Of a DNA stretch of 64,000 bases, positions 22,561 through 34,093 are shown in pieces. This DNA comes from Bromus sterilis. Taxonomy: Eukaryota; Streptophyta; Magnoliopsida; Poales; Poaceae. The stretch lies in contig OX465599.1 of the NCBI GenBank assembly GCA_950022295.1, positions 286,089,501 through 286,153,500 of the forward strand, written 5' to 3'. The number at the start of each line of letters is the position of its first letter. Within the stretch, counting starts at the first letter, position 1. The notes below the pieces were generated by a model. The model was not told where the DNA came from, made no database searches, and worked only from the letters and a program-made list of their open reading frames with translations. A program made the translations under genes and the position numbers.

Positions 22561-23712
22561 TACTGCATAAAAGCATAGACACCTATGATGGACTTGCACT
22601 GATAGTTCTGTCACATGCCTATCCAGAAAAATGCGGGGGCAACAGTACTTCTCCGTGGACAGAATCATTGAATCACTCCTGCATTGGCCCCCATAAAATT
22701 CAGATCTGAGTGGCATTTAAGCACCTTTTTCACCCCCAGATCTGTTCTGCTCTCTTCTCTCATGCATGCATCCCTTTTTAGGTATCAAAAAGGACCCGGG
22801 CAAGAGGACACCCTTTGGAAGCTCTGGCCAGTCCCCTTTCCCCTCTAGCTACTACATGCAAGTTCTTTACATTTTAATGTTCTATCTCCTTAATTAGTGT
22901 ACCGCAACCTGATTAGTAATTAGCCTTAAACTATAAAAGAATGATAAAATCGAACAACTCAAGAAAAAGGATCAGCTTCACAGGTGAAATTCAGTTGACT
23001 TGCAACTAAGTAAAGGCATGTTTGTGATGTAGTTCATCTTGAAGGCATCGGATTTGATGCGTACGTGATCGTTACTGAGAAGTGCGGAAGCTAAGGTGCT
23101 TATGAACTCTGAGTGCAATCGTTGGGAGACGGTAGCTCGAGATAGCTACGACCGGTTTGGATGACGGTCCAACAATATAAGCTTCCTTTTCTATTTTTAC
23201 CGGTTGTGGCTTTATTTAATTTTAGAACTTGTACTGAACTTATTTGGTTGGTTTAATAATATTACCGCATGCATCATTTTGTTGCAGAGAAACAGGGGTA
23301 AAGCCGCCTTTAAATTTTTTTTTTGTGATGTAGGTATTTCACAGGAAACAGAATGGTTCGGGAATTAATTCAAGAAAGCAAAGCAAAGTAATTGAAACGG
23401 TGATCACAACAGACATGCATGAACAATTCTTCATCTAGCAGTAAAATTGTCGGTCTATGCAACTCCACCATTGCAATCATCACTTTGCTAACAATTACCA
23501 AGATCACGTGGGTCATCGACTACATGTACACTTGGTTATTCAAGCGCAAGGAACTAGATCAAACTAAGCTATCTAGCTAGGCCGGTTGAGCTAATTAAGC
23601 TAAACTAAAGTGCTAAACTAGCTATCGCTAGACAATGCTGTTGACAAGCTCATAGCAACGGTCGATGTAAGAGCTGCATGCCTGGACGCATCCATGCATG
23701 CATGCATCGGTG
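22561..23712. other. Intergenic, downstream of the CDK inhibitor gene
   Basis: No gene supported. 23620-23712 is presumably 3' UTR of the minus-strand gene and contains CATGCATGCATGCAT repeats (23689-23705). Confidence 0.4.
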
Positions 23713-24111
23713 TCAGCCTACGACGTGCACGCGGATCTTCCTGCCTGCCGGCGGCCTGCACAGCGAGCTCGAGCTCGAAGGCGAGGACGGCCGCCGCGCG
23801 ACGAACACCGCGGCGAGGTCGCGCGGCACGGCCACGACCCAGTACCGCACCTGCGCAGGCCCGCTGCTGCACCGGCGCCACCGGCCGTGGTAGTAGCAGC
23901 GGTGCTGCTGCTGCCTCCTCTTGGCCCGCGCCGGCCTCGGCTTCCTCGGCGCCGGGGGGCACAGCGACGGCGCGCGCAGCACGTTCGCCTCGGACGTCGG
24001 CGTGGAGCACCCGTCGTCGTCGTCGTCGTCGCCGTGTTCGGTCGCGGACAGCGTCCTGACCGGAGCGAGCTGGTGAGGCAGCAGCTCAAGTTGATCCAGC
24101 TCGAGGCCCAT
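23713..24111 (-). CDS. SIAMESE-related cyclin-dependent kinase inhibitor
   Basis: An intronless 132-aa protein. It carries the SIM/SMR motifs: CSTPTSE (35-41), CPPAPRKPRP (51-60) followed by a basic KRR patch (64-66), and a C-terminal PRDLAAVF (96-103), the cyclin/CDK-contacting region in the family. An Asp run occupies 28-33 and a Ser run 109-116. SMR proteins bind CDK-cyclin complexes, block mitotic entry and promote endoreduplication, often in response to stress. I start at MGLELDQLEL because upstream in-frame Met codons (to 24291) lie in a CT/proline-rich stretch that looks like 5' UTR. A TATA box lies about 230 bp upstream. No frame defect was seen; GC content is far above the surroundings. 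Confidence 0.85.
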   Translation of the reverse strand: MGLELDQLELLPHQLAPVRTLSATEHGDDDDDDGCSTPTSEANVLRAPSLCPPAPRKPRPARAKRRQQQHRCYYHGRWRRCSSGPAQVRYWVVAVPRDLAAVFVARRPSSPSSSSSLCRPPAGRKIRVHVVG

Positions 24112-24336
24112 GAAGTTAGCGACGTAGGAATAGTTAGTGGGGTGGAGGAAGGCAAGAAGAAGCAAGGCAGGTTTACGCGAGGTGCGCTTAAGTAGCGGCG
24201 GTTGTGGTGGTGGTGGTGTAAAGGAAGAGGGAGCAGGCGTGAAGAATGGCAGTGATGATGGCGGGGGAATGGCGATGATCGATGGGAGCACCGGCGGAGG
24301 GAGAGAAAGGCCGGGAGAGAGGGAGGGAGGGACAGC

Positions 24337-24344
24337 ATTATATG
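24337..24344 (-). promoter_or_regulatory. TATA box of the CDK inhibitor gene
   Basis: On the minus strand CATATAAT lies in CCTCTCATATAATGCTG, followed by a CT-rich leader typical of plant core promoters. Confidence 0.5.
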
Positions 24345-24399
24345 AGAGGGACCGAGGGAGGCAGCCTCCAGGCAGGTGAGAAGACGCCGAATGTTTGTA

Positions 24400-24800
24400 A
24401 GGAGAACGATAAGGGTGGGTAAAGTGAATTGAAGTTTTTGTATCTGACGACTGACAGTCATCCTAAGCGCCTAACTTTACATTTTCTTTGATAAAGCTTC
24501 ATCTTATTAACTAAAAATGTTACTCTACATTAAAATATACGACCGCATCATGAGCATACACATTCGAACTCTGTATGATTAAGTTGTATACAATCAACAT
24601 CAATAAACGCACAAGAAACATAAAAGATCAACAATGATAAAGTCATAGTGGAAGGCCTGGCTAACACGAGTTCACTACCGATGAGGGTTGAGATGGAACA
24701 CCATTAAGAAAAAACATGATAGTGGCGCGGGGTAAACGACTAGTAGTAGCGCGGTTCATGGAAACCAATCTACTACTAACACGATGCAGCTAATCTTACA
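24400..24800. repeat. Repeat shared with 35158-35290, plus CACTA-like motifs
   Basis: 24408-24545 is homologous, in the same orientation, to 35160-35280 (GATAAGGGTGGGTAAAGTGA versus GATAAAGGTGGATAAAGTAA; TTAACTAAAAATGT versus TTAATTAAAAATGT). 24715-24785 carries TAGTAGTAGCGCGG-type motifs of the sort repeated near CACTA termini. No complete element is delimited. Confidence 0.4.
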
Positions 24801-25546
24801 TTCTTAAGAAGTTGGTCTCAATTCTTTTAACATGCAAAGTGTCAATTTCTACATTTTTAGTGTTGACACCAGTTTTTGACACGACAATAAACTTATATAA
24901 GATGACCTCAAATGAATAAGTGCTCTTCATGAGAAAGTTGGGTATTGTCGAGGTGAACATCTTTGCAGTTTGAGCCATCGCTATCCGATTCCATCTCGAA
25001 GGCTGAAACTCTGTTTGAAGCAGTAAGATCATAGCATTGGAAGCACTGTTATGCCAATTAGTCCTTCAAGACGTCATCAAATGGAAAAATGTTCTACATG
25101 AGGCGGCTTGTCCTCGTCGAACCGATCGATTTTGGTTTTTGGATCATCTCAATCCGAGTTTGTATGCAAAAGTTAGAGCCATCACAATGTATACCTGTCA
25201 AAGAGAAAAACTGACGCCCGGAGCCAGACACCTATACAGTTGATATCTGATGAAGAGCGTGAGGATTTCGGCCCTCAAGATGGCCCTGAATCAAAAAAAA
25301 TTCAACATGAAAATCCTGGAAAATTTCGAGGGCTACAATTTTTATGTTTTGACTTTTTTTCATCCGAGGTCGTTTTTAGCCACGAAACGCCCAAAAACCG
25401 AACTGCTGTCCCAGGCCCACCTGTAATCCGAGTTCAGTTCTGTATGGAAAGATTTGGATGGGATTTGGAGTCTTTTTCTTGTACGGAAAGTCCATCCTCC
25501 TCATATATAGATGAGGTGGCGTCCGATTGAAACGACACGGAAAGCA
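24800..25546 (+). mobile_element. 5' LTR-like region of a gag-only LTR element (element X)
   Basis: 25360-25540 is closely repeated at 33165-33345 (ATCCGAGGTCATTTTCAGCC type start, ATGGAAAGGTTTGGACGGGA, a promoter-like CTCACATATAGATGA, GAAACGACAC end). The two copies have the same orientation and bracket the gag region, so they are best read as LTR pieces of one element. The 5' copy jumps into gag right after GAAACGACAC, so its 3' end and PBS are lost. The left limit is uncertain. Confidence 0.5.
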
Positions 25547-25547
25547 G

Positions 25548-28500
25548 TGATGGTTGGGTTCCAAAAGACCCGAAACGGGACCTATAAGAAGGTTACTACA
25601 CCAAGTGCTGTGCCGAGTACTTCAGACTTGCTCGGTACTAAGGTAACAGATCCAACCAAAGGCAATGATCCTCTTCTTGATGCATCTATAGCTCGTAATT
25701 ATGAATTTGACATGGAAAATAAGATGCATGTGTTTACCAAATCCATATTTGATCAATTTTGAGAATTCAAAGAACAACTTAGTAAAAGTTTAGGTGTTGA
25801 TTTATCTCAACATACTCAATTGATAGGGCAACATGCTGGACATGAGTACAATGATAAGAAACCGATGCATATGGAGCATAACCAAGCAGTTAACACACCT
25901 AGTGGTATCTATATACCAGTGCATCGGTTAACCAAGGTCAAACTCATATTGCCCTAAGTAACGATCAAAGCAGCCGGAACTATGCTAATAGTTCGGCTAA
26001 TACTTTTATTCCTAGTGCTGCTCCACCTATGGTTTCCACTTCGACTACGCAATATCACAACAGCAACGACCGGCGGTGTCATAAATTCAAATTTGCAGCA
26101 ACCTTATTATCGAACTGTGGTGTACAACCCTCAACCGAGTTACACTCAATTCGGTATGAACACTCAACCGAGTTACACCCAACTCGGTATGCAGCCACAA
26201 CCGAGTTACACCCAACTCGGTACACAACCACAACTGAGTTACAATCAACTCGGTACAAACTTACAAACGAGTTACACCCAACTCGGTACACAACCACAAC
26301 GGAGTTACAACCAACTCGGTACAAACCTACAACCGAGTCACACCCAACTCGGTTCACATCCACAACCGAGTTCCATTCAACTCGGTATAGACGCACCACC
26401 GAGCTACACTCAATTCGGTAGTGCTAGCCCACCTGCTCCGCAAATAAAATCCTCACCACCTAATTGGAAAGAGAAGATGGAGGACATGTTCAGACAGTAC
26501 GATTTTGGGCCTAAGGGTATATTTCGTGCTTATCAGAAACCATACCCTGAATATTTTGACTCTACACCTTACCCTCGTGGTGTTAGGATCCCTGATTTTG
26601 TTAAATTCACCGGGGAACATGGTAGGACAACTTATGAGCATGTGAGACAGTTCTTGCACAATCTAGTGAATTCGATAACTCGGATATATATAGAGTCGGG
26701 TTATTTTCATTATCTTTAGCCAGTACCGCATTCACTTGGTTCACATCTCTTGCTCTCGATTCTATTACATCATGGGCGCAATTAGAACAGAAGTTCCATG
26801 ATTATTTCTATAGTGGTGAGACAGAGCTTCGGCTTTCCGACCTAATTATGGTCAAGCAAAAGTATAATGAGTCGGTGCATGACTACATTAGAAGATTTAG
26901 AGATATAAGAAACCACTGCTTTAGTGTAAATATAGCCGAAAGGATCTTGCTGATATTGCCTTTTTGGGTTTGCTTGCTCACATTAAGGATAAACTAGAGG
27001 GGCATGAATTCTTAGATGTCAGTCAACTGTTACAAAAGGCTTTGGTACAGGAAAACCGAGTTAAGGAGGTCAAAAAATCTACTCGGTTTAATCATAGCAA
27101 AGAAAAAGTAGGCCCAACGGTTAACACTCTAGAATGTGATAGTGACTCGTCTAGTGATGATGACGTAGAGATATGTGTATCCGAGTGGGTTCACGCACCA
27201 AAGTCTAAACCATTTGCATGTCCTGCTCTAAAACCCACACCTGCGGAGAGAGAAGTCAAATTTACTTTTGATATTAGCAAGTGTGGTAAAATCTTTGACA
27301 TGTTATTGCAAGAGAAACAGATTCGGTTGAGAGGAGGACACGTATTTCCATCTCCAGAAGAGTTGCGGAAAAAGGCATAATGTAAGTGGCATAATTCTTT
27401 TCGCATGCTACCAATGACTGTAATGTGTTTCGTCGACAGGTTCAATCGGCCATCAATGACGGACGATTGACATTCACAGAGGGGGACAAGATGAAGTTAG
27501 ATACTGATCCTTTTCCTATCAATGTGATCGAGCTTGAAGGCAAGAAAATGCTAATTCGGTCAGTTCAGAACGAGTCAGCAAAAGGAAAGAATGTGGTTGA
27601 TGATGATGCTCCACCAAGGATCATTAAACCAAAGAATCCCGAGGTGGGGGCATGGAAAGTAAATGGCAAAAAGAAGCAGCCACCAAAGCCCAAACCAATA
27701 GTGAGCATGGTGTTAAAAAAGTATACCTCACCTATGGACGGCAACGTGTTTAGTCGGCTTGGGAAAGTTAAGCGTCCAAGACCTCCCCCTAGACGTAAAA
27801 GTCATGAGTGTTGGGGAAGGAGTCCATATGAGAAGCAGCGGTTTACCAATGGAATCGGCTTGTTGGGGAGATGCACTACCTATGTATCCACGCTTTTCCC
27901 CATGGAGTTTCAATCCTTGGGTGCCATACCTTATGGAACCTCTGAGTAACTTTAAATCAAGATGGGATCAGCCGAGTACTATGTGCAGTAGACGAACACA
28001 TGATAAAAGGACACGCTTTGATGAAACAAACACACGCCGAGTTACAGCTGACTCGGAGGTGGAAAGTACTGCACCCTCTTGTGTTACTCGTAAAGGTAGA
28101 TCGGTTGGCGTAATTATCGATCCACTCATCAAAGAGAACAACTCGCATACACCCTCTGATCAGTATTCAGTTATTTTTGGCTCATTCAATCGAAGTGGAA
28201 ACCCGAATACCAATGGAAGCCAAAAAATGCAATAGGGGCTGCAACTCAACATCGAGGGAATATTTCTGCTACTTGGTTCAGGCCAAACTACTCGGGAGAT
28301 ACCTACTATAGACCGGGTAACTCGGAGCTCAACATGGTGATACGTCAGGACAAGCCGAGTAGCTCGGGGGGCAACAAATCTCTCGCCCCAAAACTCAACC
28401 AGAACCGCGATGGTGTCCGATGGGATTAACTCGTACTCAGAAGCGCCGAGTACAACGGCTGCGGGCACTGGAGATCAAAGAGGGAATAGCCAAGAAAAAG

Positions 28501-28956
28501 CATGATGAGAAGTTCAATAAAGAGAAGCCAATGATACCTCGGTTGACTTGGCAGAGAAAGCTCGCAGTCACAAGCAACTCGGATGCGGATGTTGATGACT
28601 TGGTTGATGCAGCGGCTACAGATTACCTGAAGGAAGACCTGATGGATGATGAGGTCACATATGCCAACAACTCGGAAAATGGTGGCCACAACTCAGATGG
28701 TGGCTACAGTTCGGAGGATGGTGGCTGCAACTCGGAAGATGACCCTGGTGACAACTCGGAAAGTGTTATCAACTTGGAAGATATTACCAACTCGGAAGGT
28801 GGCAACAATGAGGTCAGTGCTATGAATATCAACATAGTTTTTGCATTGCCCGCCGAGTTCCGTGCACCCGAGTTAGAAGCTGGAGAATGTTATGGCCGAT
28901 ATACAATTATCACCCTAAGAAACCAAACATGGCCGATATGCAATTATCGTCCTTAG
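25548..28956 (+). pseudogene. gag-type polyprotein of element X, frameshifted; no pol
   Basis: Pieces in three frames give a Gypsy-type gag: an N-terminal part (to 25762), a repeat array (26135-26431), the segment PYPRGVRIPDFVKFTGEHGR (about 26568-26627), the Retrotrans_gag core (TWFTSLALD...FHDYFYSGE...VHDYIRRFRDIRN, 26740-26910), LAHIKDKLEGHEFL (26970-27011) and a CKWHNSFSHATNDCNVFRRQ-like knuckle (about 27383-27440). 28420-28956 codes an acidic Asn/Ser/Glu/Asp-rich C-terminal part. Frame breaks lie near 25762, 25950, 26719, 26955, 27380 and 27950. No protease, reverse transcriptase or integrase motif was found, so the element needed help in trans or lost pol. The CDS is unusually dense in ACTCGG/CCGAGT. 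Confidence 0.65.
26135..26431 (+). repeat. Tandem array, 9 x 33 bp (11-aa repeats) in gag
   Basis: Units start at 26135, 26168, 26201, 26234, 26267, 26300, 26333, 26366 and 26399, each exactly 33 bp with no indel. The consensus peptide is QPSYTQLGTQP. Units 3/5 and 4/6 resemble each other more than their neighbours (TQP versus TNL endings), which points to duplication of a 66-bp block. Each typical unit contains ACCGAGT and ACTCGGT as a 7-bp inverted repeat around TTACACCCA-like spacers. Confidence 0.9.
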
Positions 28957-28988
28957 AAAACACATGGCCGATGGAGTGTTGGCATCGT

Positions 28989-30625
28989 TGATACGTCCCA
29001 AACGTATCGATAATTTCTGCTCGTTCCATGCATGTTTTGTGTGATATTGCTATGATCTAGATACACTTTCATACACTGTTGATCATATTTGGACTAACCT
29101 ACCAACTCAGTGCACCCCAGTGCCAGTTCATGTTTTCTGCGGTTTTTCTATTTCAGTTTTCCCCCATATAAAAAGTGCTCCAAAAATCCGGGAAAAATCA
29201 GATCAAAAATCAGCGTGCCGGAAGCTTCCAGTGCCCCGAAAGAGGGCCAGGGGGCCACCACCAGGCGGCCACCTGGCGCGGCGAGCGGCGAGGGCCCTCG
29301 CCGCGCCAGGGGGGCCCTGGACCCCTGGTGGCCCCCCTGGCTGACCCCCTTCGCCTATTTAATCTCCGTCACGGGAAAACTCCGAATACAGAACCCTATT
29401 TTGCAAACTTTCCTCTGTTCCTCCGTCGCCACGCTTCAAAGACCGGGATCACCGTCAGGACCCTTCCCGGCACCCTGCCGGAGGGAGGATCGACCTCCGG
29501 GAGCTTCCCCTCCACCATGGACGCTTCCCGGATGTGCCCTGAGTAGTTACCTTGGACCATGGGTCCGTGATCAGTAGCTATGTGATGTTCTCCTCCCCTC
29601 TTTGTTCTTCATGGTTTAGACCTCGTGAGCTGCCCTACATGATCGAGGCACTTTTGTAATCTTTCTGCTGTTGCTATGCCGAGTTTGATGGGATCTGATG
29701 AATTATGAGATTATGTTCAGATTGTGATTGAGTAATATATTTGGTTTTTATCTCTTATATTTTTGTTCCTAAGTAATTCTTGCATGTTCTCCGTTGCTGT
29801 TTATTGCTTTGGCCAAGTAGTAGGTAGCCACCCCAAGAGGGAACGTTATGCTCGATTGTGGGTTCATGCCCCCCGATGACACGCTTGAGTGACAGAAACA
29901 TGAGTCTAGGGGATGTGCTGTTGCCACAAGGGGGAAAACAACGGTGCTTGTAACCGCGGTTGCAAGGATTGTTTACTTTACGCAAAGTACTTTTTAATGC
30001 AGTTGTCTGTTGCTTTGGGTTTACACTTTGGGTGGGGCTCGCAACTTAATACCAGCGAGATGTTCTGGATAGATATCTCAAGGTGGATGATTAGTAGTAG
30101 ATGCAGATGGATTTCGGTCTACTTATTTTGGCGTAATACCCATGCTTATGAGCCTCTTACTTTCTTTTGTAGCATAGTTAGCATTGTGGTGCGTTTATAA
30201 TCCTGTCAATTGCTCATCTGTAATTTGTTTACCTCGCATAGCAGTTTTATCGTCTTTTGGGAGAGAGACATCACTAGTGAACATCACGGGACCCCGGTCC
30301 ATATTCTCATTATTGTTTACAAGCTTATTTCCTTTTCATTATTTACTTTCAGTTGCTATCATTATCATTATCCTGTGTTTTTTATCCTTTGTAAACAACA
30401 AGACCGGAGAGATTGTCAATCTCTCTGAACTTCGTTGGGAGCAAAGTTAATTGTGTTGTGTGCAAGTCCGCGTCAGGTGCGCCGCTGACAGCTACTTATC
30501 ATTGCCGGAGTCCTACGGGAGACAAACCCTATCCTCTACATAGGGGAAATTTGCTGCTATCCTACATCTCACCTTCCACTTGGGGTAACCAATGAAGAGA
30601 AGCAATTATCCTCTCTCGCGTATCA
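28989..30625 (+). mobile_element. 5' LTR, Athila type (family A)
   Basis: Starts TGATACGTCC (28989) and ends CGCGTATCA (30625), 1,637 bp. A TATTTAAT promoter motif is near 29356. It is followed by a primer-binding site and a gag frame, so this is the 5' LTR of an element inserted into element X (flanking bases ATCGT at 28984-28988). The matching 3' LTR is missing. Confidence 0.85.
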
Positions 30626-30635
30626 AGCAAATTTC

Positions 30636-30653
30636 TGGCGCCGTTTCCGGGGA
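30636..30653 (+). other. Primer-binding site, tRNA-Asp
   Basis: TGGCGCCGTTTCCGGGGA matches the complement of the plant tRNA-Asp 3' end at 17 of 18 positions, 10 bp after the LTR, as in other Athila elements. Confidence 0.85.
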
Positions 30654-30789
30654 CTCCGAGTGATAAGAGAGGGGAGTTGCCCACTACCTTTTACCTTTAC
30701 TTTTTAGTCTTGTTAGTTTACCTTTCTGTTTTTATCTTTGAGTCTTATATCAAAAATTACAAAAAAAATCTGCCACACTTGCTGCTACT

Positions 30790-31735
30790 ATGGGTTCCAC
30801 TGAAAACACCAAGTTGTGTGACTTCACCAGTCACAACAACAAAGACTTTATCTGCACTCCTATTTCCACACCTGCCACTTCATCTACCTCTTATGAAATT
30901 AAACCTGCTTTGCTAAACCTTGTTATGAGAGATCAATTCTCTGGTGCTGCAGATGATGCTTCTTTACACTTGAATAATTTTTTTGAATTATGTTATATGC
31001 AAAAGTATAAAGAAGTAGAAGGTGATGTTGTTAAGATCAAGCTTTTTCCTTTCTCTTTGAGGGACGAAGCTAAAATCTGGTTTCAATCTTTGCCTAGCAA
31101 TAACATAGATTCTTGGTATAAGTGCAAAGATGCTTTTATTGGGAAATACTACCCACCTGCTAAAATTATCCAATTGAGGAGTAACATTATGAATTTTAGA
31201 CAATTGGATAATGAACACGTTGCCCAAGCTTGAGAATGTATGAAATCTCTTGTTAAGAAAAGCCCTACACATGGTTTGACTACCTAGATGGTTATCCAGA
31301 CTTTTTATGCTGGCTTGAACTTTACCTCGCGGAACCTGTTAAATTCGGCCGCGGGAGGTACCTTCATGTCAACTACACTCGGTGCTGCCACAAAACTCCT
31401 CGATGAGATGATGACCAACTATTCCCAATGGCACACCGAACGCACTCCAACAGGTAGGAAGGGAAATTCTGTCGAGGAAATTACCTCCCTAAATGATAAA
31501 GTAGATTTAATTATGTCTCTACTTACCAAGCAACCCTTTATTGATCCTCATGATGTTCCTTTAAATTCTTTGGTTGCTCAGGAACAAGTAGATGTGAACT
31601 TCATTGCTAGAAACAACTTTAATAATAATGCTTATAGGGGCAACTTTGCTAGTAATCCTAGACCATTTCCATCCACTTATGGGAACAACAACACTTACCC
31701 TAGCAACAAGAACCCCACGTCTGAAAAATAAAACA
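30790..31735 (+). pseudogene. Athila gag, broken by stops
   Basis: ATG 30790 opens a gag (MGSTENTKLCDF...) with a Retrotrans_gag core: FSGAADDASLHLNNF, VKIKLFPFSLRDEAKIWF, and CKDAFIGKYYPPAKI. Stops at 31231-31233 (TGA) and 31285-31287 (TAG) interrupt it, and the C-terminal Asn-rich part ends at 31731. Gag would form the particle that packages element RNA. Further gag/pro sequence continues to 32400 in other frames (31754-31967, 32133-32405), with more stops. Confidence 0.75.
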
Positions 31736-32405
31736 TGCTTAGAGACTTTATCACTACCCAAAATCCTTCAACAAGAATGTGGAAGAAAAGCTAGCTAAAT
31801 TAGATAATCTTTGTTTGAAGGTAGACAACTTAGCCCTTGATGTTGAGATGTTAAAAATTAGAACCTCTCCCCTTGAGGAGAGCAAGGCCACCCCTATTAA
31901 TGCTATCCAGTTACAAGTTAATGAAAATATTAGGATGATGGCTAAACTTAAAGAAAGATGGGCTTGAGAAAAAGAGGAAGATGATAGAATTAAGAGCCTT
32001 CCTACGCACCACACAGTAGCCACTATCCAAATTGTTGAGGATACCGAAACTATTAGCACCCAATGCACTCCTGGTCCCATTGGGCCTATTAATGATGATG
32101 CTAATACCTCAACTGTAGAAGAAGAAACCCCTATGAACATACAAGGTTTCAAACAAGTGAGCCTAGATGACACTACTACCACCTTTGATAGTAGTGATAT
32201 TGATTTTGATAGTTGCACCCTCTCAGAAGTTATTAGCTTACTACACAAAATGTCTAGAGACCCCCACACTAGCACACTTAATCTTGCCTTCACAGAGCAT
32301 ATCACAAATGCTCTCATAAAAGCTAGGGAGGAGAATCTTAGGATAGAATCCTCCATACCTAGGAAGCTAGATGATGGTTGGGAACCTATGATAAAAATTA
32401 AATAA

Positions 32406-32847
32406 CTTCTCTTGCTATGCTTTATGTGACGTTGGAGCTAGTACCTCCGTCATGCCCAACAGAATGTATGATATGTTTGAATTGAAACCTTTTGATTCTT
32501 GTTCTTTTGGTGTTCGTCTTGTCGACTCTTCCGTAAAGCAACCTTTGGGGAAGATCGACGATGTTCTTATCATTGTCAATGAAAACTATGTTCCCGTTGA
32601 TTTTATTATTATGGATATAGAGTGTGAATCTTTATGTCCAATTATTTTGGAACATCCTTTTCTCTACACCGTTGGTGCTATCATTGACATGAAAGAGGGG
32701 AATATAAAATTTCAATTCCCTCTCAAAAAGGGGATGGAACACTTCCCTAGAAATAAAATCAAGTTACCTTTTGAGTCCGTTACACGGCTAGTTATTCTCT
32801 TTCTCTTGATAAAACTTGATTCTTATTTTGCCTTATGCCTAGCTTAA
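32406..32847 (+). pseudogene. Retroviral-type aspartic protease, Athila
   Basis: The frame around 32430 reads DVGASTSVMPNRMYDMFEL, carrying the D-x-G-A-S active-site motif of the clan AA proteases, and continues with ILEHPFLYTVGAIIDMKEG and the tail MEHFPRNKIKLPFESV. It lies 3' of gag as expected. A frame break just upstream (32403) separates it from gag. After about 32850 comes the motif CGCTTGTTGGGAGGCAACCC, and no reverse transcriptase, RNase H or integrase follows, so the element is a deletion or non-autonomous form. Confidence 0.75.
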
Positions 32848-32849
32848 AG

Positions 32850-33085
32850 ACGTAAAAGAAAGCGCTTGTTGGGAGGCAACCCAATATGTTTTTACTTCTT
32901 TTTTTAGTGGTCTTGATGATTGTTACTTGTAACAACATCATTGTATCTTTATTTTCAAGCTTTGTGCCAAGTTATAGCCTCATATGACAAGGGAAGCGAA
33001 AGTTGTGACATGCTGTCCAGAAAACAGATTTTGTCCTTGTGACGGGAAAAATCGGATCAAATCACCAGTTCATCTTTTTGAGCTG
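32850..33085 (+). mobile_element. Athila post-protease noncoding segment, truncated
   Basis: Noncoding DNA (GTTGGGAGGCAACCCAAT, GTGACGGGAAAAATCGGATC) that continues the Athila element and breaks off around 33085-33105, where similarity to element X begins. The element's 3' half and 3' LTR are absent. Confidence 0.5.
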
Positions 33086-33680
33086 AATTTTTTACATAGC
33101 GTGCTCTATACAATCGCGGAACTTTTGTATGTTCTGAGTTTTTTGATTTGAGTTGCAGAAGTACCCTAAATCATCCGAGGTCATTTTCAGCCCCGAAACG
33201 CCCCAAAACCGAACTGCTGTCCTAGGCCCACCTATAATCCGAGTTCGGTTCTGTATGGAAAGGTTTGGACGGGATTTGGAGTCCTTTTATTGTACGGAAA
33301 GTCCAGCCTCCTCACATATAGATGAAGTGACGGCCTATTGAAACGACACACAATCGACATACATCCAATATCAATCTACTTTTTTACTCGTACCTTTACC
33401 TTTTCAGTTTCTTTAGGGTTTCTAGTTCATCTTTGCTAATTTGCACTGAAAATCAGTTGTTCTCCTTCCATGTTAACGAGGGAATCATCTTTGTTGTTTT
33501 GCGCTAAAAAGCATGCGTTCATCGTACACGAGAGTGCGATTGGCGACTCCTTAATCTTATCATCGCCAAGTTGTGTTGCGCAGGTGCAATTTTCTTCACC
33601 AACACCCACTAAATCATGCACTTCAATTTTCCCTTCCATTAGACCATGAAAATATGTCATGTAAGTGAGTTCTCATTAAC
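33085..33680 (+). mobile_element. 3' LTR-like region of element X
   Basis: 33165-33345 repeats 25360-25540 with few differences, including the promoter-like CTCACATATAGATGA. Downstream, to about 33680, the sequence has no counterpart at the 5' copy. The minus frame 33436-33660 (SLVNMEGEQLIF) looks like a coding relic but was not recognised. Confidence 0.45.
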
Positions 33681-34093
33681 TCCGCATGCGCATGCAACGT
33701 ATCACAAATAAATATTAATTTTTTTATGCCCTCCGATTTATAAGAGATTTTTCAATTAAAAAATATATTTATGGGTTACCTCGCATTTTATTTTTCTATG
33801 CGACAATTTTTAATGAATGCACATATGTAGTTGCTATAAGTGTTTTATATTTATTCACTCTCTATTGTCTCTACTCAATGTTATTTTCGTCGCATATCGT
33901 ATCACGGATATATAGTCAAGGTAATAAATTAACAAAACAAAAATCACAGTAATTTTTTGATTTTTCATCACATTTTCTTAGATTTTTTTACTTAAACAAT
34001 ACTTTTTTAAAAAAGAATTCATAACTGAATTAAATTTTATCTAATAAATGTTCTCATATTTTAAAATATTAAATTATTTATATTAACAGTTCC

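Noticed and set aside
24112..24291. In-frame upstream extension of the CDK inhibitor
   Set aside because: The added 60 residues are Pro/Leu-rich, lie in a CT-rich leader, and have no place in the family architecture.
23618..24461. Long alternative frames overlapping the CDK inhibitor (up to 247 aa)
   Set aside because: High GC content opens other frames; only the 23713-24111 frame carries the SIM/SMR motifs.
26079..26399. Open frame antisense to the 33-bp repeats
   Set aside because: It arises because the repeat unit is near-palindromic and a multiple of three; no independent evidence.
26135..26431. CRISPR-like array
   Set aside because: Repeats are contiguous without unique spacers, in frame within a gag protein, in a plant genome.
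33436..33660. 74-aa minus-strand frame as a host gene
   Set aside because: Within LTR-related DNA of element X; no start context, no recognisable domain.
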